Assembly (NCBI RefSeq): GCF_900155935.1
Contig: NZ_FTLW01000002.1
Coordinates: 62,001 to 126,000 of the forward strand
Length of the DNA stretch: 64,000 nt
Origin: Solilutibacter tolerans
Lineage (GTDB): Bacteria > Pseudomonadota > Gammaproteobacteria > Xanthomonadales > Xanthomonadaceae
Direction of reading: 5' to 3'
Shown: piece after piece, positions 36,925 to 46,641 of the stretch
Layout of the letters: every line of letters starts with the position of its first letter
How positions within the stretch are numbered: position 1 is the stretch's first letter
The notes under the pieces: model-generated
Database searches by the model: none
What the model was told of the DNA's origin: nothing
Seen by the model: the letters and a program-made list of their open reading frames with translations, nothing else
Position numbers and translations under genes: made by a program

Positions 36925-38337
36925 ATGCAAAAGACCGCCCTTGCCGCCTGTGCGGCCCTGATCCTGGCCGCCTGCGCCAGTACGCCACCGGCAAAGCAAG
37001 CAGAGGGCGATGGCAGCAGCGTAACGCGCGCGCCGCTGTTCACCGATGATCCGTACCCCAGCACCTATAAACGCATCCCGTCCGGGCCGGTGTTGCTCAC
37101 CGGCGCGACCGTGCTGGATGGAAAGGGCGGTCGCATCGAAAACGCGGGCGTGTTGATGCAGGACGGCAAGATCGTCGCCGTCGGTGCGAATCTGGAAGCC
37201 CCCAGCAATGCAGTGCGTGTCGATGCCAGCGGCAAGTGGATCACCCCCGGCATCATCGACGTGCATTCGCACTTGGGTGTGTATCCCAGCCCCGCGGCAT
37301 CGGCGCACAGCGATGGCAACGAAGCGACCTCACCCGTCACCGCACAGGTCTGGGCCGAGCATTCCATCTGGCCGCAGGACCCGGGTTTTGCCGCCGCGCT
37401 CGCGGGCGGCGTGACCTCGCTGCAGATCCTGCCGGGCTCGGCCAACCTGATCGGCGGTCGCGGGGTGACGCTCAAGAACGTCTACAGCACGACGTATCAA
37501 GGGATGAAATTCCCCGGCGCGCCTTGGGGCCTGAAGATGGCCTGCGGTGAAAACCCCAAGCGCGTGTATGGCAGCCGCGGCGGTCCGTCGACGCGCATGG
37601 GCAACATCGCCGGTTTCCGTGCAGCGTTCACTGATGCCGCCGAATATATGAAGAAGCGCAAGGGCGCGCAGGACTCCAACAAGGACAGTGGTGGCAAGCG
37701 CGACCTGAAGATGGATTCGCTCGCCGGTGCGATCAACGGCGACATCCGCGTGCACAACCACTGCTATCGCGCCGACGAAATGGCGATCATGCTGGATCTG
37801 GCCAAGGAGTTCGGCTTCAAGATCAGCGCCTTCCACCACGGCGTCGAGGCCTACAAGCTGGCCGATCGCCTGGGCGCGGAAGGCGTCTGCGGCGCACTGT
37901 GGGCCGACTGGTGGGGCTTCAAGATGGAGAGCTTCGACGGCATCCAGGAGAACATCCTGCTGGTCGATCGTGCGCCCGGCGGCTGCGCCATCGTGCATAG
38001 CGACTCGGGTGAAGGCATCCAGCGCTTGAACCAGGAAGCGGCCAAGGTAATGGCGAATGGCCGACGCATCGGCATCGACACCAGCCCCGAGCACGCCATT
38101 CGCTGGCTCACCATCAACGCGGCCAAGTCGATGGGCATCGACGATGTCACTGGCTCGCTGGAGCCCGGCAAAATGGGCGATGTGGTGGTGTGGAACGGCA
38201 ACCCGTTCTCCAGTTATGCACAAGCCGAGCAGGTCTATATCGATGGCGCCAAGCTGTTTGATCGCCGCGATCCGAAGCTGCAACCCAAATCCGACTTCAT
38301 GCTGGGCCAGGACCTGATGCAGGGAGAAGCGAAATGA
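36925..38337 (+). CDS. Amidohydrolase-family metal hydrolase, lipoprotein
   Basis: 470 aa. Lipobox ILAAC (Cys17). Metal-dependent amidohydrolase: HSH at 114-116 in ITPGIIDVHSHLG, later likely ligands in HNHCYRADE, AFHHGVE and GIDTSPEH, and the C-terminal GSLEPGKMGDVVVW beta-strand domain. Periplasmic, likely hydrolysing a peptide-like or ring amide substrate. ATG 36925; the extension to 36835 lacks a signal. Stop overlaps the next amidohydrolase-like gene by ATGA, and both have envelope signals, so they may form one complex. Confidence 0.9.
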   Translation: MQKTALAACAALILAACASTPPAKQAEGDGSSVTRAPLFTDDPYPSTYKRIPSGPVLLTGATVLDGKGGRIENAGVLMQDGKIVAVGANLEAPSNAVRVDASGKWITPGIIDVHSHLGVYPSPAASAHSDGNEATSPVTAQVWAEHSIWPQDPGFAAALAGGVTSLQILPGSANLIGGRGVTLKNVYSTTYQGMKFPGAPWGLKMACGENPKRVYGSRGGPSTRMGNIAGFRAAFTDAAEYMKKRKGAQDSNKDSGGKRDLKMDSLAGAINGDIRVHNHCYRADEMAIMLDLAKEFGFKISAFHHGVEAYKLADRLGAEGVCGALWADWWGFKMESFDGIQENILLVDRAPGGCAIVHSDSGEGIQRLNQEAAKVMANGRRIGIDTSPEHAIRWLTINAAKSMGIDDVTGSLEPGKMGDVVVWNGNPFSSYAQAEQVYIDGAKLFDRRDPKLQPKSDFMLGQDLMQGEAK

Positions 38338-39620
38338 AGCGCCTGATGATGAAACAACTCGCCATCGGCGGCGCACTGGCGCTCGCCTCCACCACCGTGT
38401 TGGCGCAGGACCTGCTGATCCGCAACGCCACCGTGCACACCGCAACCAGCCAAGGCACCTTGCAAGGCACTGATGTGCTGGTGCGCAACGGCCGGATCAG
38501 CGCGATTGGCCGTGGCCTCAATGGCGGCAACGCGCCCGTGTTGGATGCGCAGGGCAAGCCGCTGACGCCTGCGCTGTTTGCCGGCATCAACGACATCGGC
38601 GTAGAAGAGGTGAGCGGCGAATCCGCGACCGTCGATCACCGTCTGTCGCTCGGCAGTGGCAACAAGGACATGCAGGTGCGTCCGGAGTTCGATGTCACCA
38701 CGGCCTATAACCCGGAGTCGGTGCTGATCCCGGTCGCGCGCGTGGAAGGCTTCGGTTGGACGATGCTCGCGGCAAGCCCGAATTCCGGCGGCTCGTTCAT
38801 CGGTGGCCAGGGCGGCGCAGTACGTTTCGATGGCAGCCTGGATCCCATCGGCCCGAAGGTGTTGTTCATCGCGTTAGGCGGCGATGGTGCCAATCTCACC
38901 GGCGGCTCGCGCGCGGGCCAATGGATGATCCTCGACCAGTTGATCGACGAAGTGCGTGGCCGCATTCCGCAGGATTCGCAATTCGCATTGCTGACGCCCG
39001 CAGGGCGGGCCACGTTGGCGAAATATTTCGGCGGCGGTGGCCGCGTGGCCGTGGGCGTGCACCGCGCCTCGGACATCCGCCGCGTGCTGCGCTGGGCGAA
39101 GGCGCGCAATGTCCGCATCGCCTTGGTCGGTGCCAGCGAAGGCTGGAAGGTGGCGGATGGCATCGCCGCGGCCAAGGTGCCGGTGTTCGTCGATACCTTG
39201 GCCAACCTGCCAGGCGACTTCGACCAGATCGGCGCCACGCTTGAGAACGCCGCCCGCATGAGCAACGCGGGCGTGGATGTCGCCTTTACCTTGAGCGATA
39301 GCGGTTCTCACTATGCGCGCAAGATGCGACAGGTCGCCGGCAACGCCGTGTCCTACGGCATGCCATGGGAAGCCGCACTGGCCGGGCTCACCCGCGTGCC
39401 TGCGCAGACCTTCGGCGTGGGCGATGAAGTGGGCGGAATTGCTGTCGGCCGACGCGCCGACCTAGCGCTATGGACCGGCGACCCCTTGGACGTTGCGCAT
39501 ACCGCCACCCAGGTGTGGATGGGCGGCCGCGCCACGCCGATGAAGTCGCGTCAGACCGAGCTGCGTGATCGTTATCTGCATCGCAACGAGACCGCACTGC
39601 CTCCCGCGTACTCTCGGTGA
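38334..39620 (+). CDS. Amidohydrolase-like protein lacking the metal-binding HxH, exported
   Basis: 428 aa with a signal peptide (1-24, VLA-QD). It shows the amidohydrolase composite fold (LIRNATVHTATSQGTLQGTDVLVRNGRISAIG at the N-terminus and VGRRADLALWTGDPLDV at the C-terminus), but where the family has HxH the sequence reads ALFAGINDIGVEE, without His. Probably a non-catalytic or differently acting partner of the gene upstream, to which it is coupled by ATGA. Confidence 0.83.
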   Translation: MKRLMMKQLAIGGALALASTTVLAQDLLIRNATVHTATSQGTLQGTDVLVRNGRISAIGRGLNGGNAPVLDAQGKPLTPALFAGINDIGVEEVSGESATVDHRLSLGSGNKDMQVRPEFDVTTAYNPESVLIPVARVEGFGWTMLAASPNSGGSFIGGQGGAVRFDGSLDPIGPKVLFIALGGDGANLTGGSRAGQWMILDQLIDEVRGRIPQDSQFALLTPAGRATLAKYFGGGGRVAVGVHRASDIRRVLRWAKARNVRIALVGASEGWKVADGIAAAKVPVFVDTLANLPGDFDQIGATLENAARMSNAGVDVAFTLSDSGSHYARKMRQVAGNAVSYGMPWEAALAGLTRVPAQTFGVGDEVGGIAVGRRADLALWTGDPLDVAHTATQVWMGGRATPMKSRQTELRDRYLHRNETALPPAYSR

Positions 39621-39725
39621 ATAGGGCTCTCCCTTCGCTAGCGTACGCAATGTGTGCGCCGCGTCACTTATCGTGCGTGGTCATGTCACCGGAACCCACT
39701 TTATCTGAGAATTAAAGGGGGAACT

Positions 39726-40671
39726 ATGCGCATAGGTTTGGTAGTGGATGCCGGCTGTGATCTGCCGGATGAAATGATTGCGGACGAAAACGTTGTCGTG
39801 TTGCCGATTGCCGTGCGCATTGGAGACCACATGACGCTGGACACCCGTAATTCGGACGTAACCCGGCAGTTCATGGAAAGCGACATTGCCAAGGATGCGG
39901 CCGAAGCCGAGACCATTCCGTACACCGTGGACCAGATCCGCGAGCTGTTCCTGAGCAAACTCGTGCACGAGTACGATTACGTGTTCTGCCAGACCATCGC
40001 GTCCAGCCGCAGCCCAATCTACGAGCGCGCAGTGCAAGCCAGCTTCGGCATCCTCAACGACTATCACGAGATTCGCCGCGCTGCGGGTAACAACACGCCG
40101 TTCGCGCTGCGCGTGCAGGACACCGGCAATCTTTTCGCCGGTCAGGCGCTACCCGCCTGGGACACCTTGCGCCAACGCAAGGCCGGTGAAAGCCCGATGC
40201 GTATTCGCACCCGGCTGGAGCGCGTAGTCAATTCGACCCGAGGCCTCGTAGTGACGCCCGATCTCTACTACATGCGCAACCGTGGCCGCAAAAAAAGGGG
40301 ATCGCAGCGTGAGCCTGGTCAGCGCCATGCTCGGCACCGCACTGGCTGTAAAACCGCTGGTCCACGCACATCGCGGCAAAACCACGCCGGTTGCCAAGGT
40401 CCGCGGGTTCGAGCCCGCCGCGCAGAAGTTATTCGACACCATCGCGCTCAATGTCCGCAGTAAATTGATGGTCGATGCCGTCTGCATCAGCTATGGCGGT
40501 GAACTCGACGATATGCGCAATCTGCCGGGTTACAAGAATCTGATCACAACCTGCCAAGAGCATGGCGTGGAAGTGATCGAATCCATGCTTGGTCTGACCG
40601 GCGTCATCAATATCGGTAAAGGTGCGCTGACCGCCGCCTACTGCAAGGAAGGCCCGCTTAAGTTGGCGTGA
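39726..40671 (+). pseudogene. DegV family fatty-acid-binding protein, frameshifted at an A7 run
   Basis: The first part (39726 on, MRIGLVVDAGCDLPDEM) and the second (to 40671, VSLVSAMLGTALAVKP to GKGALTAAYC) together make a complete DegV-type protein of about 315 residues. They are in different frames joined at seven A (40290-40296): six A would restore CGC AAA AAA GGG GAT. DegV proteins bind fatty acids in the cytosol. A strong GGGGG ribosome site precedes ATG 39726. The defect is one extra base, so either a true recent mutation, polymerase slippage-tolerated gene, or a sequencing error. Confidence 0.75.
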
Positions 40672-40751
40672 GGTGCGTGCGATCGTCACCCGGCGCACGT
40701 TATCCTAATAACCTGCGCCCCTGCGGCGTACCCAACACGGAGCACAACCCC

Positions 40752-41087
40752 ATGCGTTATTACCTGACCTTGCCCGATCCGGAAAAAGCCCGCGTGGGCG
40801 GTGAATTCGGCTTTCATTCGCACGGCGCCCAAGGCTTTGCCGAAGAACTGCAAGATGCCCTACGCACCGGCGGCGTGTTCCAAAAATGGCTGGCAACGCA
40901 AGACGAACCCGATGACGTCGATCCCGCACTCGCCGCGACCGATCCCAACGCCGTCGTCACCGGTACCCAGGACGATCTGCATATCGATTTGCAAGCCGTG
41001 ACCATACTCTCCGGCGATGTCCTCAAGCACCGCCTGCGTTTGCTGGCCGGCACCTACTGGCAGTTGCGCGACGTCACCGCGTCCTGA
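40752..41087 (+). CDS. Small conserved-looking protein of unknown function
   Basis: 111 aa, no signal or membrane segment. Sequence MRYYLTLPDPEKARVGGEFGF... includes FHSHGAQGFAEELQDALR and ends QLRDVTAS. Acidic, with HLH-free alpha/beta composition. It follows DegV by 80 bases and ends 24 bases before the first usable codon of the Dph6-like gene. I do not recognise a family; good codon use and context support a real gene. Confidence 0.65.
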   Translation: MRYYLTLPDPEKARVGGEFGFHSHGAQGFAEELQDALRTGGVFQKWLATQDEPDDVDPALAATDPNAVVTGTQDDLHIDLQAVTILSGDVLKHRLRLLAGTYWQLRDVTAS

Positions 41088-41110
41088 GCCACACCCCGAC
41101 ACCCCTGCTG

Positions 41111-41770
41111 TTGGCCTGGAGCGGTGGCAAGGATGCCGCTTGGACTTTGCACACGCTGCGCCAAGAGGGGTGCGTCGAAGTCGTCGGCCTGCTGACCACG
41201 CTCACCGAAGGCTTTGATCGCATCTCGATGCAGGGCATCCGCCGTGATGTCCTGCATGCCCAGGCGGAAGTTGCCGGGCTACCCGTACTGGAAAGCTGGA
41301 TTCCTCAGCAGGCCGACAACACCACCTACGAAACCGCTTTCGCCAACACCTTGGCCGAAGCGCAAGCGCGCTGGCCGGGCATCCAAGACATCGCCTTCGG
41401 TGATTTGCTGCTGACCGATGTGCGCGATTGGCGCAACGCGCTCTGCGCCCGGCATGGCTGGCAAACTCACTACCCGTTGTTTGGCGCTGATACCAATACG
41501 CTTGCGCGGGACATGATCGCGGGCGGATTGCGCGCGAGTTTATGCTGCGTAGATACCCGACAACTCGATGCACGTTTTGCAGGCCGCCACTTCGATTTCG
41601 ATCTGTTGGCCGAACTTCCCTGCGACATCGACCCCTGCGGAGAACACGGCGAGTTCCACACCTGCGTCTATGCCGGACCCATGTTCGCCCGACCGCTCAC
41701 CCTCAACCAGGGCGAGACCACGCTGCGCGACCAACGCTTCGCCTACACCGACTGGGTATTGGCCAGCTAA
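41111..41770 (+). CDS. Dph6-like PP-loop ATPase
   Basis: About 219 aa. PP-loop SGGKD (WSGGKDAAW) at the N-terminus and C-terminal GEHGEFHTCVY, the signature of the diphthine-ammonia-ligase / adenine-nucleotide alpha-hydrolase-like family. In bacteria the role is unknown, since diphthamide is absent. No ATG precedes the PP-loop: the nearest candidates are TTG 41111 or CTG codons at 41108, 41105 and 41084; the last overlaps the preceding stop. The start is therefore uncertain. Confidence 0.8.
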   Translation: MAWSGGKDAAWTLHTLRQEGCVEVVGLLTTLTEGFDRISMQGIRRDVLHAQAEVAGLPVLESWIPQQADNTTYETAFANTLAEAQARWPGIQDIAFGDLLLTDVRDWRNALCARHGWQTHYPLFGADTNTLARDMIAGGLRASLCCVDTRQLDARFAGRHFDFDLLAELPCDIDPCGEHGEFHTCVYAGPMFARPLTLNQGETTLRDQRFAYTDWVLAS

Positions 41771-41816
41771 CCTGGTTTCGTCGCTCGGCAGATGTCGGGT
41801 CCGGGGAGGATGTGTG

Positions 41817-41861
41817 ATGTTTGACGCGTTCGTGCGAACCACCTCTTCGACACCTTTTTGA
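41817..41861 (+). CDS. Possible 14-residue leader peptide before the sigma gene
   Basis: ATG 41817 encodes MFDAFVRTTSSTPF and stops at 41861. A strong GGGGAGG lies 7 bases upstream of the ATG, whereas the sigma gene that follows has no ribosome site. The short frame could couple or attenuate sigma translation. It may equally be chance. Confidence 0.3.
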   Translation: MFDAFVRTTSSTPF

Positions 41862-41875
41862 TCGCGACACCCCCC

Positions 41876-42403
41876 ATGCCCAGCGCGCCAACATCCACGA
41901 TGGATCGCCACACCATCGATGCCAACTTCGAAGCCAAGCTGCAGGCCCATGCCGGCATCGTGCGCAAAGTCGCGGGTAGCTACGCGTGGAGCCCGCATGA
42001 CCGCGACGACCTGATGCAGGACATCGTGGCCGCGCTCTGGCAGGCATGGCCGACATACGACATCAATCGTCCGTTCTCGACCTGGATGTATCGCGTGGCT
42101 TTGAACGTGGCCATCTCGAATGTGCGCGGCGAAACCCGCCGACGGCGCCACCATATTGCCTACGACCCCGACCTACACGATTGTGAAGCTTCCACACAGA
42201 GCCACGAAGACGACGAACACCTCGCGCTGCTGCAACGCGCGATGCAAAGCCTGGATCCGATGAATCGTGCATTGCTGATGTTGTATCTGGACGAACGCAG
42301 CCACCGCGAGATAGCCGAAGTACTCGGCATCTCGGAAAGCAACGTCGGCACCAAGCTAACCCGATTGAAAGACCGCCTACGTACCACACTTGCCGCCGCA
42401 TGA
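41876..42403 (+). CDS. Sigma-70 family (ECF) RNA polymerase sigma factor
   Basis: About 175 aa. Region 2: HAGIVRKVAGSYAWSPHDRDDLMQDIVAALW and WMYRVALNVAISNVR; region 4: REIAEVLGISESNVGTKLTRLKDRL. Only regions 2 and 4, so ECF. Starts may be ATG 41876, ATG 41900 or TTG 41858. The next gene, 16 bases on, is a small membrane protein likely to be the anti-sigma factor or sensor. The target is not visible here. Confidence 0.9.
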   Translation: MPSAPTSTMDRHTIDANFEAKLQAHAGIVRKVAGSYAWSPHDRDDLMQDIVAALWQAWPTYDINRPFSTWMYRVALNVAISNVRGETRRRRHHIAYDPDLHDCEASTQSHEDDEHLALLQRAMQSLDPMNRALLMLYLDERSHREIAEVLGISESNVGTKLTRLKDRLRTTLAAA

Positions 42404-42419
42404 ACCAAGAAACCAAGCC

Positions 42420-43094
42420 ATGACCACGACCGAAATCGATTTCGACGCACTCAAGCACAGCTTCCAAAAACTGGAGGCACACCTAGCCAAGCAGGGCGAC
42501 CTGACTCTGCGGCAAGAACGTCGCCGCGGTATCGCGCGCATCCAATGGGGCATGTGGCCGCTTTGGCTTGGGCAAACACTGCAGATGCTGTTTGGCCTCC
42601 TCTGTATTGCGCTGGGTGTCTCGGTGTGGAGCGCGTTGCGCGATGGTAGTGCCATGTTCTATTCCGCCATCATCGTTCAAGTCTATGGCGTACTGTGCAT
42701 TGCATTGGCCGGCATGGCCTTGGGGATGTTGGCGCAGATTGATCGCGGTGAATCCCTGGCCGACACACAAATAAAATTGGCCAGGCTACGCAAGCTCTAC
42801 ATCATGGGAGGCATGTCCATTGGCCTGGTGTGGTGGCTGTTCTGGATCCCTTTCATGACGACGTTGTTCTACTGGCTGGCGCAGGTGAATTTCTACGCCA
42901 ACATGGGTGCATCGATCGGCATCATGTTTGCCGTCGGCGTGGCTGGGCTACTCGGGACCTGGTGGTTTCACCGTTGGTCGCGCAGCCCCATGCGTCCACG
43001 CTTGGCAAGCGCAATGGATGACGCGGTGACGGGCCGCAGCCTGGCGCGTGCGCAACGCAGGCTGGATGAGCTCAAGAAATTCGTCGAAGAGTGA
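42420..43094 (+). CDS. Membrane protein paired with the ECF sigma factor
   Basis: 224 aa. Cytosolic N-terminus about 1-45, then four or five transmembrane helices (about 48-70, 80-104, 125-150, 160-178) and a basic/helical C-terminus (RAQRRLDELKKF). It begins 16 bases after the sigma stop. Position and topology suggest an anti-sigma factor or membrane regulator of the sigma; I see no known anti-sigma motif. The family is unknown to me. Confidence 0.7.
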   Translation: MTTTEIDFDALKHSFQKLEAHLAKQGDLTLRQERRRGIARIQWGMWPLWLGQTLQMLFGLLCIALGVSVWSALRDGSAMFYSAIIVQVYGVLCIALAGMALGMLAQIDRGESLADTQIKLARLRKLYIMGGMSIGLVWWLFWIPFMTTLFYWLAQVNFYANMGASIGIMFAVGVAGLLGTWWFHRWSRSPMRPRLASAMDDAVTGRSLARAQRRLDELKKFVEE

Positions 43095-43134
43095 GTTTGA
43101 TGCAGAGCCGGGTGCATGCCGACTCTACATCCAA

Positions 43135-43967
43135 TCACGCCTTCATTGCACGGGCGTGATAGACGATGTGTTCACCGATAAAACTGGCGATGAAATAATA
43201 GCTGTGGTCGTAGCCCGGGCGCAGGTTGAGCGTGATTGGCTGACCCTGCGCTTCTGCTGCAAGTTGAAGCAACTCAGGTTTGAGTTGATTGGCAAGAAAT
43301 TCATCATCGCGGCCTTGCTCGATCAACAAGGGTAGCCGCTCGTTCAATTCACTCGACACCAAAGCCGTAGCGTCGTACAGCGCCCACGCATCACGATCTG
43401 CGCCCAGGTACGTCGTGAACGCCTTCTCCCCCCAAGGCACTTGCGAGGGTGCCACGATCGGTGAGAACGCGGACACGCTGCGATAGCGGGTCGGATTGCG
43501 CAATGCAATCACCAGCGCACCATGCCCGCCCATCGAATGCCCGCTGATGGCGCGTGCATCGTTTGCCGGGAAGCTAGCCTCGATCAACGCAGGTAGTTCA
43601 TCGACGACATAGTCATACATGCGGTAATGCGCAGACCATGGTGCCTCGGTCGCGTTGACGTAAAAGCCTGCACCTTTTCCGATGTCGTAACCCTCTGCGT
43701 CGGCGACATCATCGCCACGCGGACTGGTGTCCGGCGTGACCAGGATGATGCCGTGCTCTGCCGCGTATCGCTGCGCACCTGCCTTGGTGATGAAGTTTTG
43801 CTCGGTGCAGGTAAGCCCGGACAACCAGTACAACACCGGGCACGGGCCGTCTTTCGCCTGCGGCGGCAGGTATACACCGATGCGCATGTCGCAACCCAGC
43901 ACATCGGAATGATGCTGCCAAACTTCCTGCGCGCCGCCAAAGCAGACGTGATGTTCTATGCGCATCA

Positions 43968-43968
<1 letters not shown>
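43135..43968 (-). CDS. fghA: S-formylglutathione hydrolase
   Basis: 277 aa alpha/beta hydrolase, esterase D type. Nucleophile elbow GHSMGGHG, oxyanion segment SGLTCTEQNF, Asp in EQGRDDEF and catalytic His in GYDHSYYF. Hydrolyses S-formylglutathione to formate and glutathione in the cytosol, the second step of formaldehyde detoxification. Its ATG overlaps the adhC stop by one base (TAATG), so the two are one operon. No frmR-type regulator is adjacent. Confidence 0.96.
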
Positions 43969-45125
<1,157 letters not shown>

Positions 45126-45139
45126 TCAATATCAATATC

Positions 45140-45157
45140 GTCATCCATTTGGATGAC
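45140..45157. promoter_or_regulatory. Inverted repeat between gshA and adhC
   Basis: GTCATCC (45140-45146), loop ATTT, GGATGAC (45151-45157): perfect 7-bp stem. On the minus strand it is followed by an AT-rich repeat (GATATTGATATTGATG) and the adhC ribosome site. It could end gshA transcription or serve as an operator of the adhC-fghA operon. Confidence 0.45.
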
Positions 45158-45174
45158 TGGCGAACAGGTGCACC

Positions 45175-46539
45175 TTAGTACGCAAATTCCTTGAACACGC
45201 GATCGATGTCGCCGTTCCACTCGCCATGAAACAGGGCGAGTTTGCGATCAGCGGCGGTCTGGCCGGCCTCGGCGATTTCGATCAGCGTATCGAGGAAAGC
45301 GGTTTCATCTTGCCCTGCGATGTTGCGCCGCGCGCGACGGCGCAAGCCCGCGATGGATATCTTCACGGCTTCGATCGCCAACTCGCGCATGGTGGCGTCA
45401 CGGAATGGCAACGCCAGACCGTGCTTGGGCACGCCGTCACGCAATGCGTGACGTTCAGCCATGGTGAAATCTTTGACCAGGTCCCACGCGGCATCCAGGG
45501 CGGCATCGTCATACAAGAGGCCCACCCAAAACGCAGGCAGCGCACACAGCCGACCCCACGGCCCGCCATCGGCGCCCCGCATTTCCAGGTATTTCTTAAG
45601 CCGTACTTCCGGGAACGCCGTGGTCATGTGATCGTTCCAGTCGCGCATGGTTGGTAATTCGCCGCGCAACTCGTCCAATTCACCGGCAAGGAACTTGCGG
45701 AACGAGCGGCCGGCGAGATCCATATATTCGCCATTGCGATAACTGAAGTACATAGGCACATCAATCAGGTAATCAACGTAACGCTCGTAACCGAAGCCAT
45801 CCTCGAACACAAAATCAAGCATGCCGGTGCGGTCGCCATCGGTATCGGTCCAGATGTGCGAGCGATAGCTGCGATAGCCATTCGGTTCGCCATCGGTGAA
45901 GGGCGAGTCGGCGAACAATGCAGTCGCGACCGGCTGCAACGCCAGCGACACGCGGAACTTCTTCACCATGTCAGCTTCACTGGCGTAATCCAGGTTGACT
46001 TGCACGGTGCAGGTGCGCGTCATCATGTCCAGGCCCAGCTTGCCAACCTTGGGCATGTAGTCACGCATGATCTTGTAGCGGCCTTTCGGCATCCACGGCA
46101 TCTGGTCGCGCCGCCATTTGGGCTGGAAGCCCATGCCGAGGAAGCCGAGCCCCAACTCGTCCGCGACTTCACGCACTTCGCGCAAGTGGCCGCCAACCTC
46201 CTTGCAGGTGTCGTGGATGGTTTCGAGCGGCGCGCCGGAGAGTTCCAACTGGCCCGCCGGCTCCAATGTCACTGACGCGTTATCCCGCGAGAGTGCGATG
46301 ACCTGGCCGTTTTCTTCATAGGGCTGCCAACCGAAGCGGGTCAGCCCTTTCAGCAAGGCTTCAATGCCCTGCGGGCCGTCGAAGGTCGGCGGACGCAGAT
46401 CATCGAGACGGAAACCGAACTTTTCGTGTTCGGTACCGATGCGCCAATCCGCGGGCGGCTTTTCGCCGGAAGCCATGACGTCCACCAGCTGGCGGTAGTC
46501 GGTGATCTGTGTTTCGTTCTGGGCAGAGGGGCCTGACAT
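45175..46539 (-). CDS. gshA: Glutamate-cysteine ligase, plant/EgtA type
   Basis: 454 aa, first enzyme of glutathione synthesis (Glu + Cys + ATP). Matches the GCS2 (PF04107) form found in xanthomonads and plants: IGTEHEKFGFR near 33-43, MTRTCTVQVNLDYASE, PVATALFADSPF and MYFSYRNGEYMDLAG. Start ATG 46539 (MSGPSAQNETQ); the extension to 46569 is short and lacks support. Together with adhC and fghA it forms a glutathione supply-and-use cluster. gshB is not adjacent. Confidence 0.93.
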   Translation of the reverse strand: MSGPSAQNETQITDYRQLVDVMASGEKPPADWRIGTEHEKFGFRLDDLRPPTFDGPQGIEALLKGLTRFGWQPYEENGQVIALSRDNASVTLEPAGQLELSGAPLETIHDTCKEVGGHLREVREVADELGLGFLGMGFQPKWRRDQMPWMPKGRYKIMRDYMPKVGKLGLDMMTRTCTVQVNLDYASEADMVKKFRVSLALQPVATALFADSPFTDGEPNGYRSYRSHIWTDTDGDRTGMLDFVFEDGFGYERYVDYLIDVPMYFSYRNGEYMDLAGRSFRKFLAGELDELRGELPTMRDWNDHMTTAFPEVRLKKYLEMRGADGGPWGRLCALPAFWVGLLYDDAALDAAWDLVKDFTMAERHALRDGVPKHGLALPFRDATMRELAIEAVKISIAGLRRRARRNIAGQDETAFLDTLIEIAEAGQTAADRKLALFHGEWNGDIDRVFKEFAY

Positions 46540-46641
46540 GGGCAAGATCCGTAGAGGTGCCGCCAGCATAGCTCGGCAACTTGATCATTCGCAGTGTCGA
46601 AGGTGACCAGGCGCATGCGCGTGGGTGTAGCATCCGGCGGC

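Noticed and set aside
40282-40300. Programmed -1 ribosomal frameshift in degV at AAAAAAA
   Set aside because: The second frame is +1 relative to the first, so a -1 slip would not enter it; an indel or transcript slippage is simpler.
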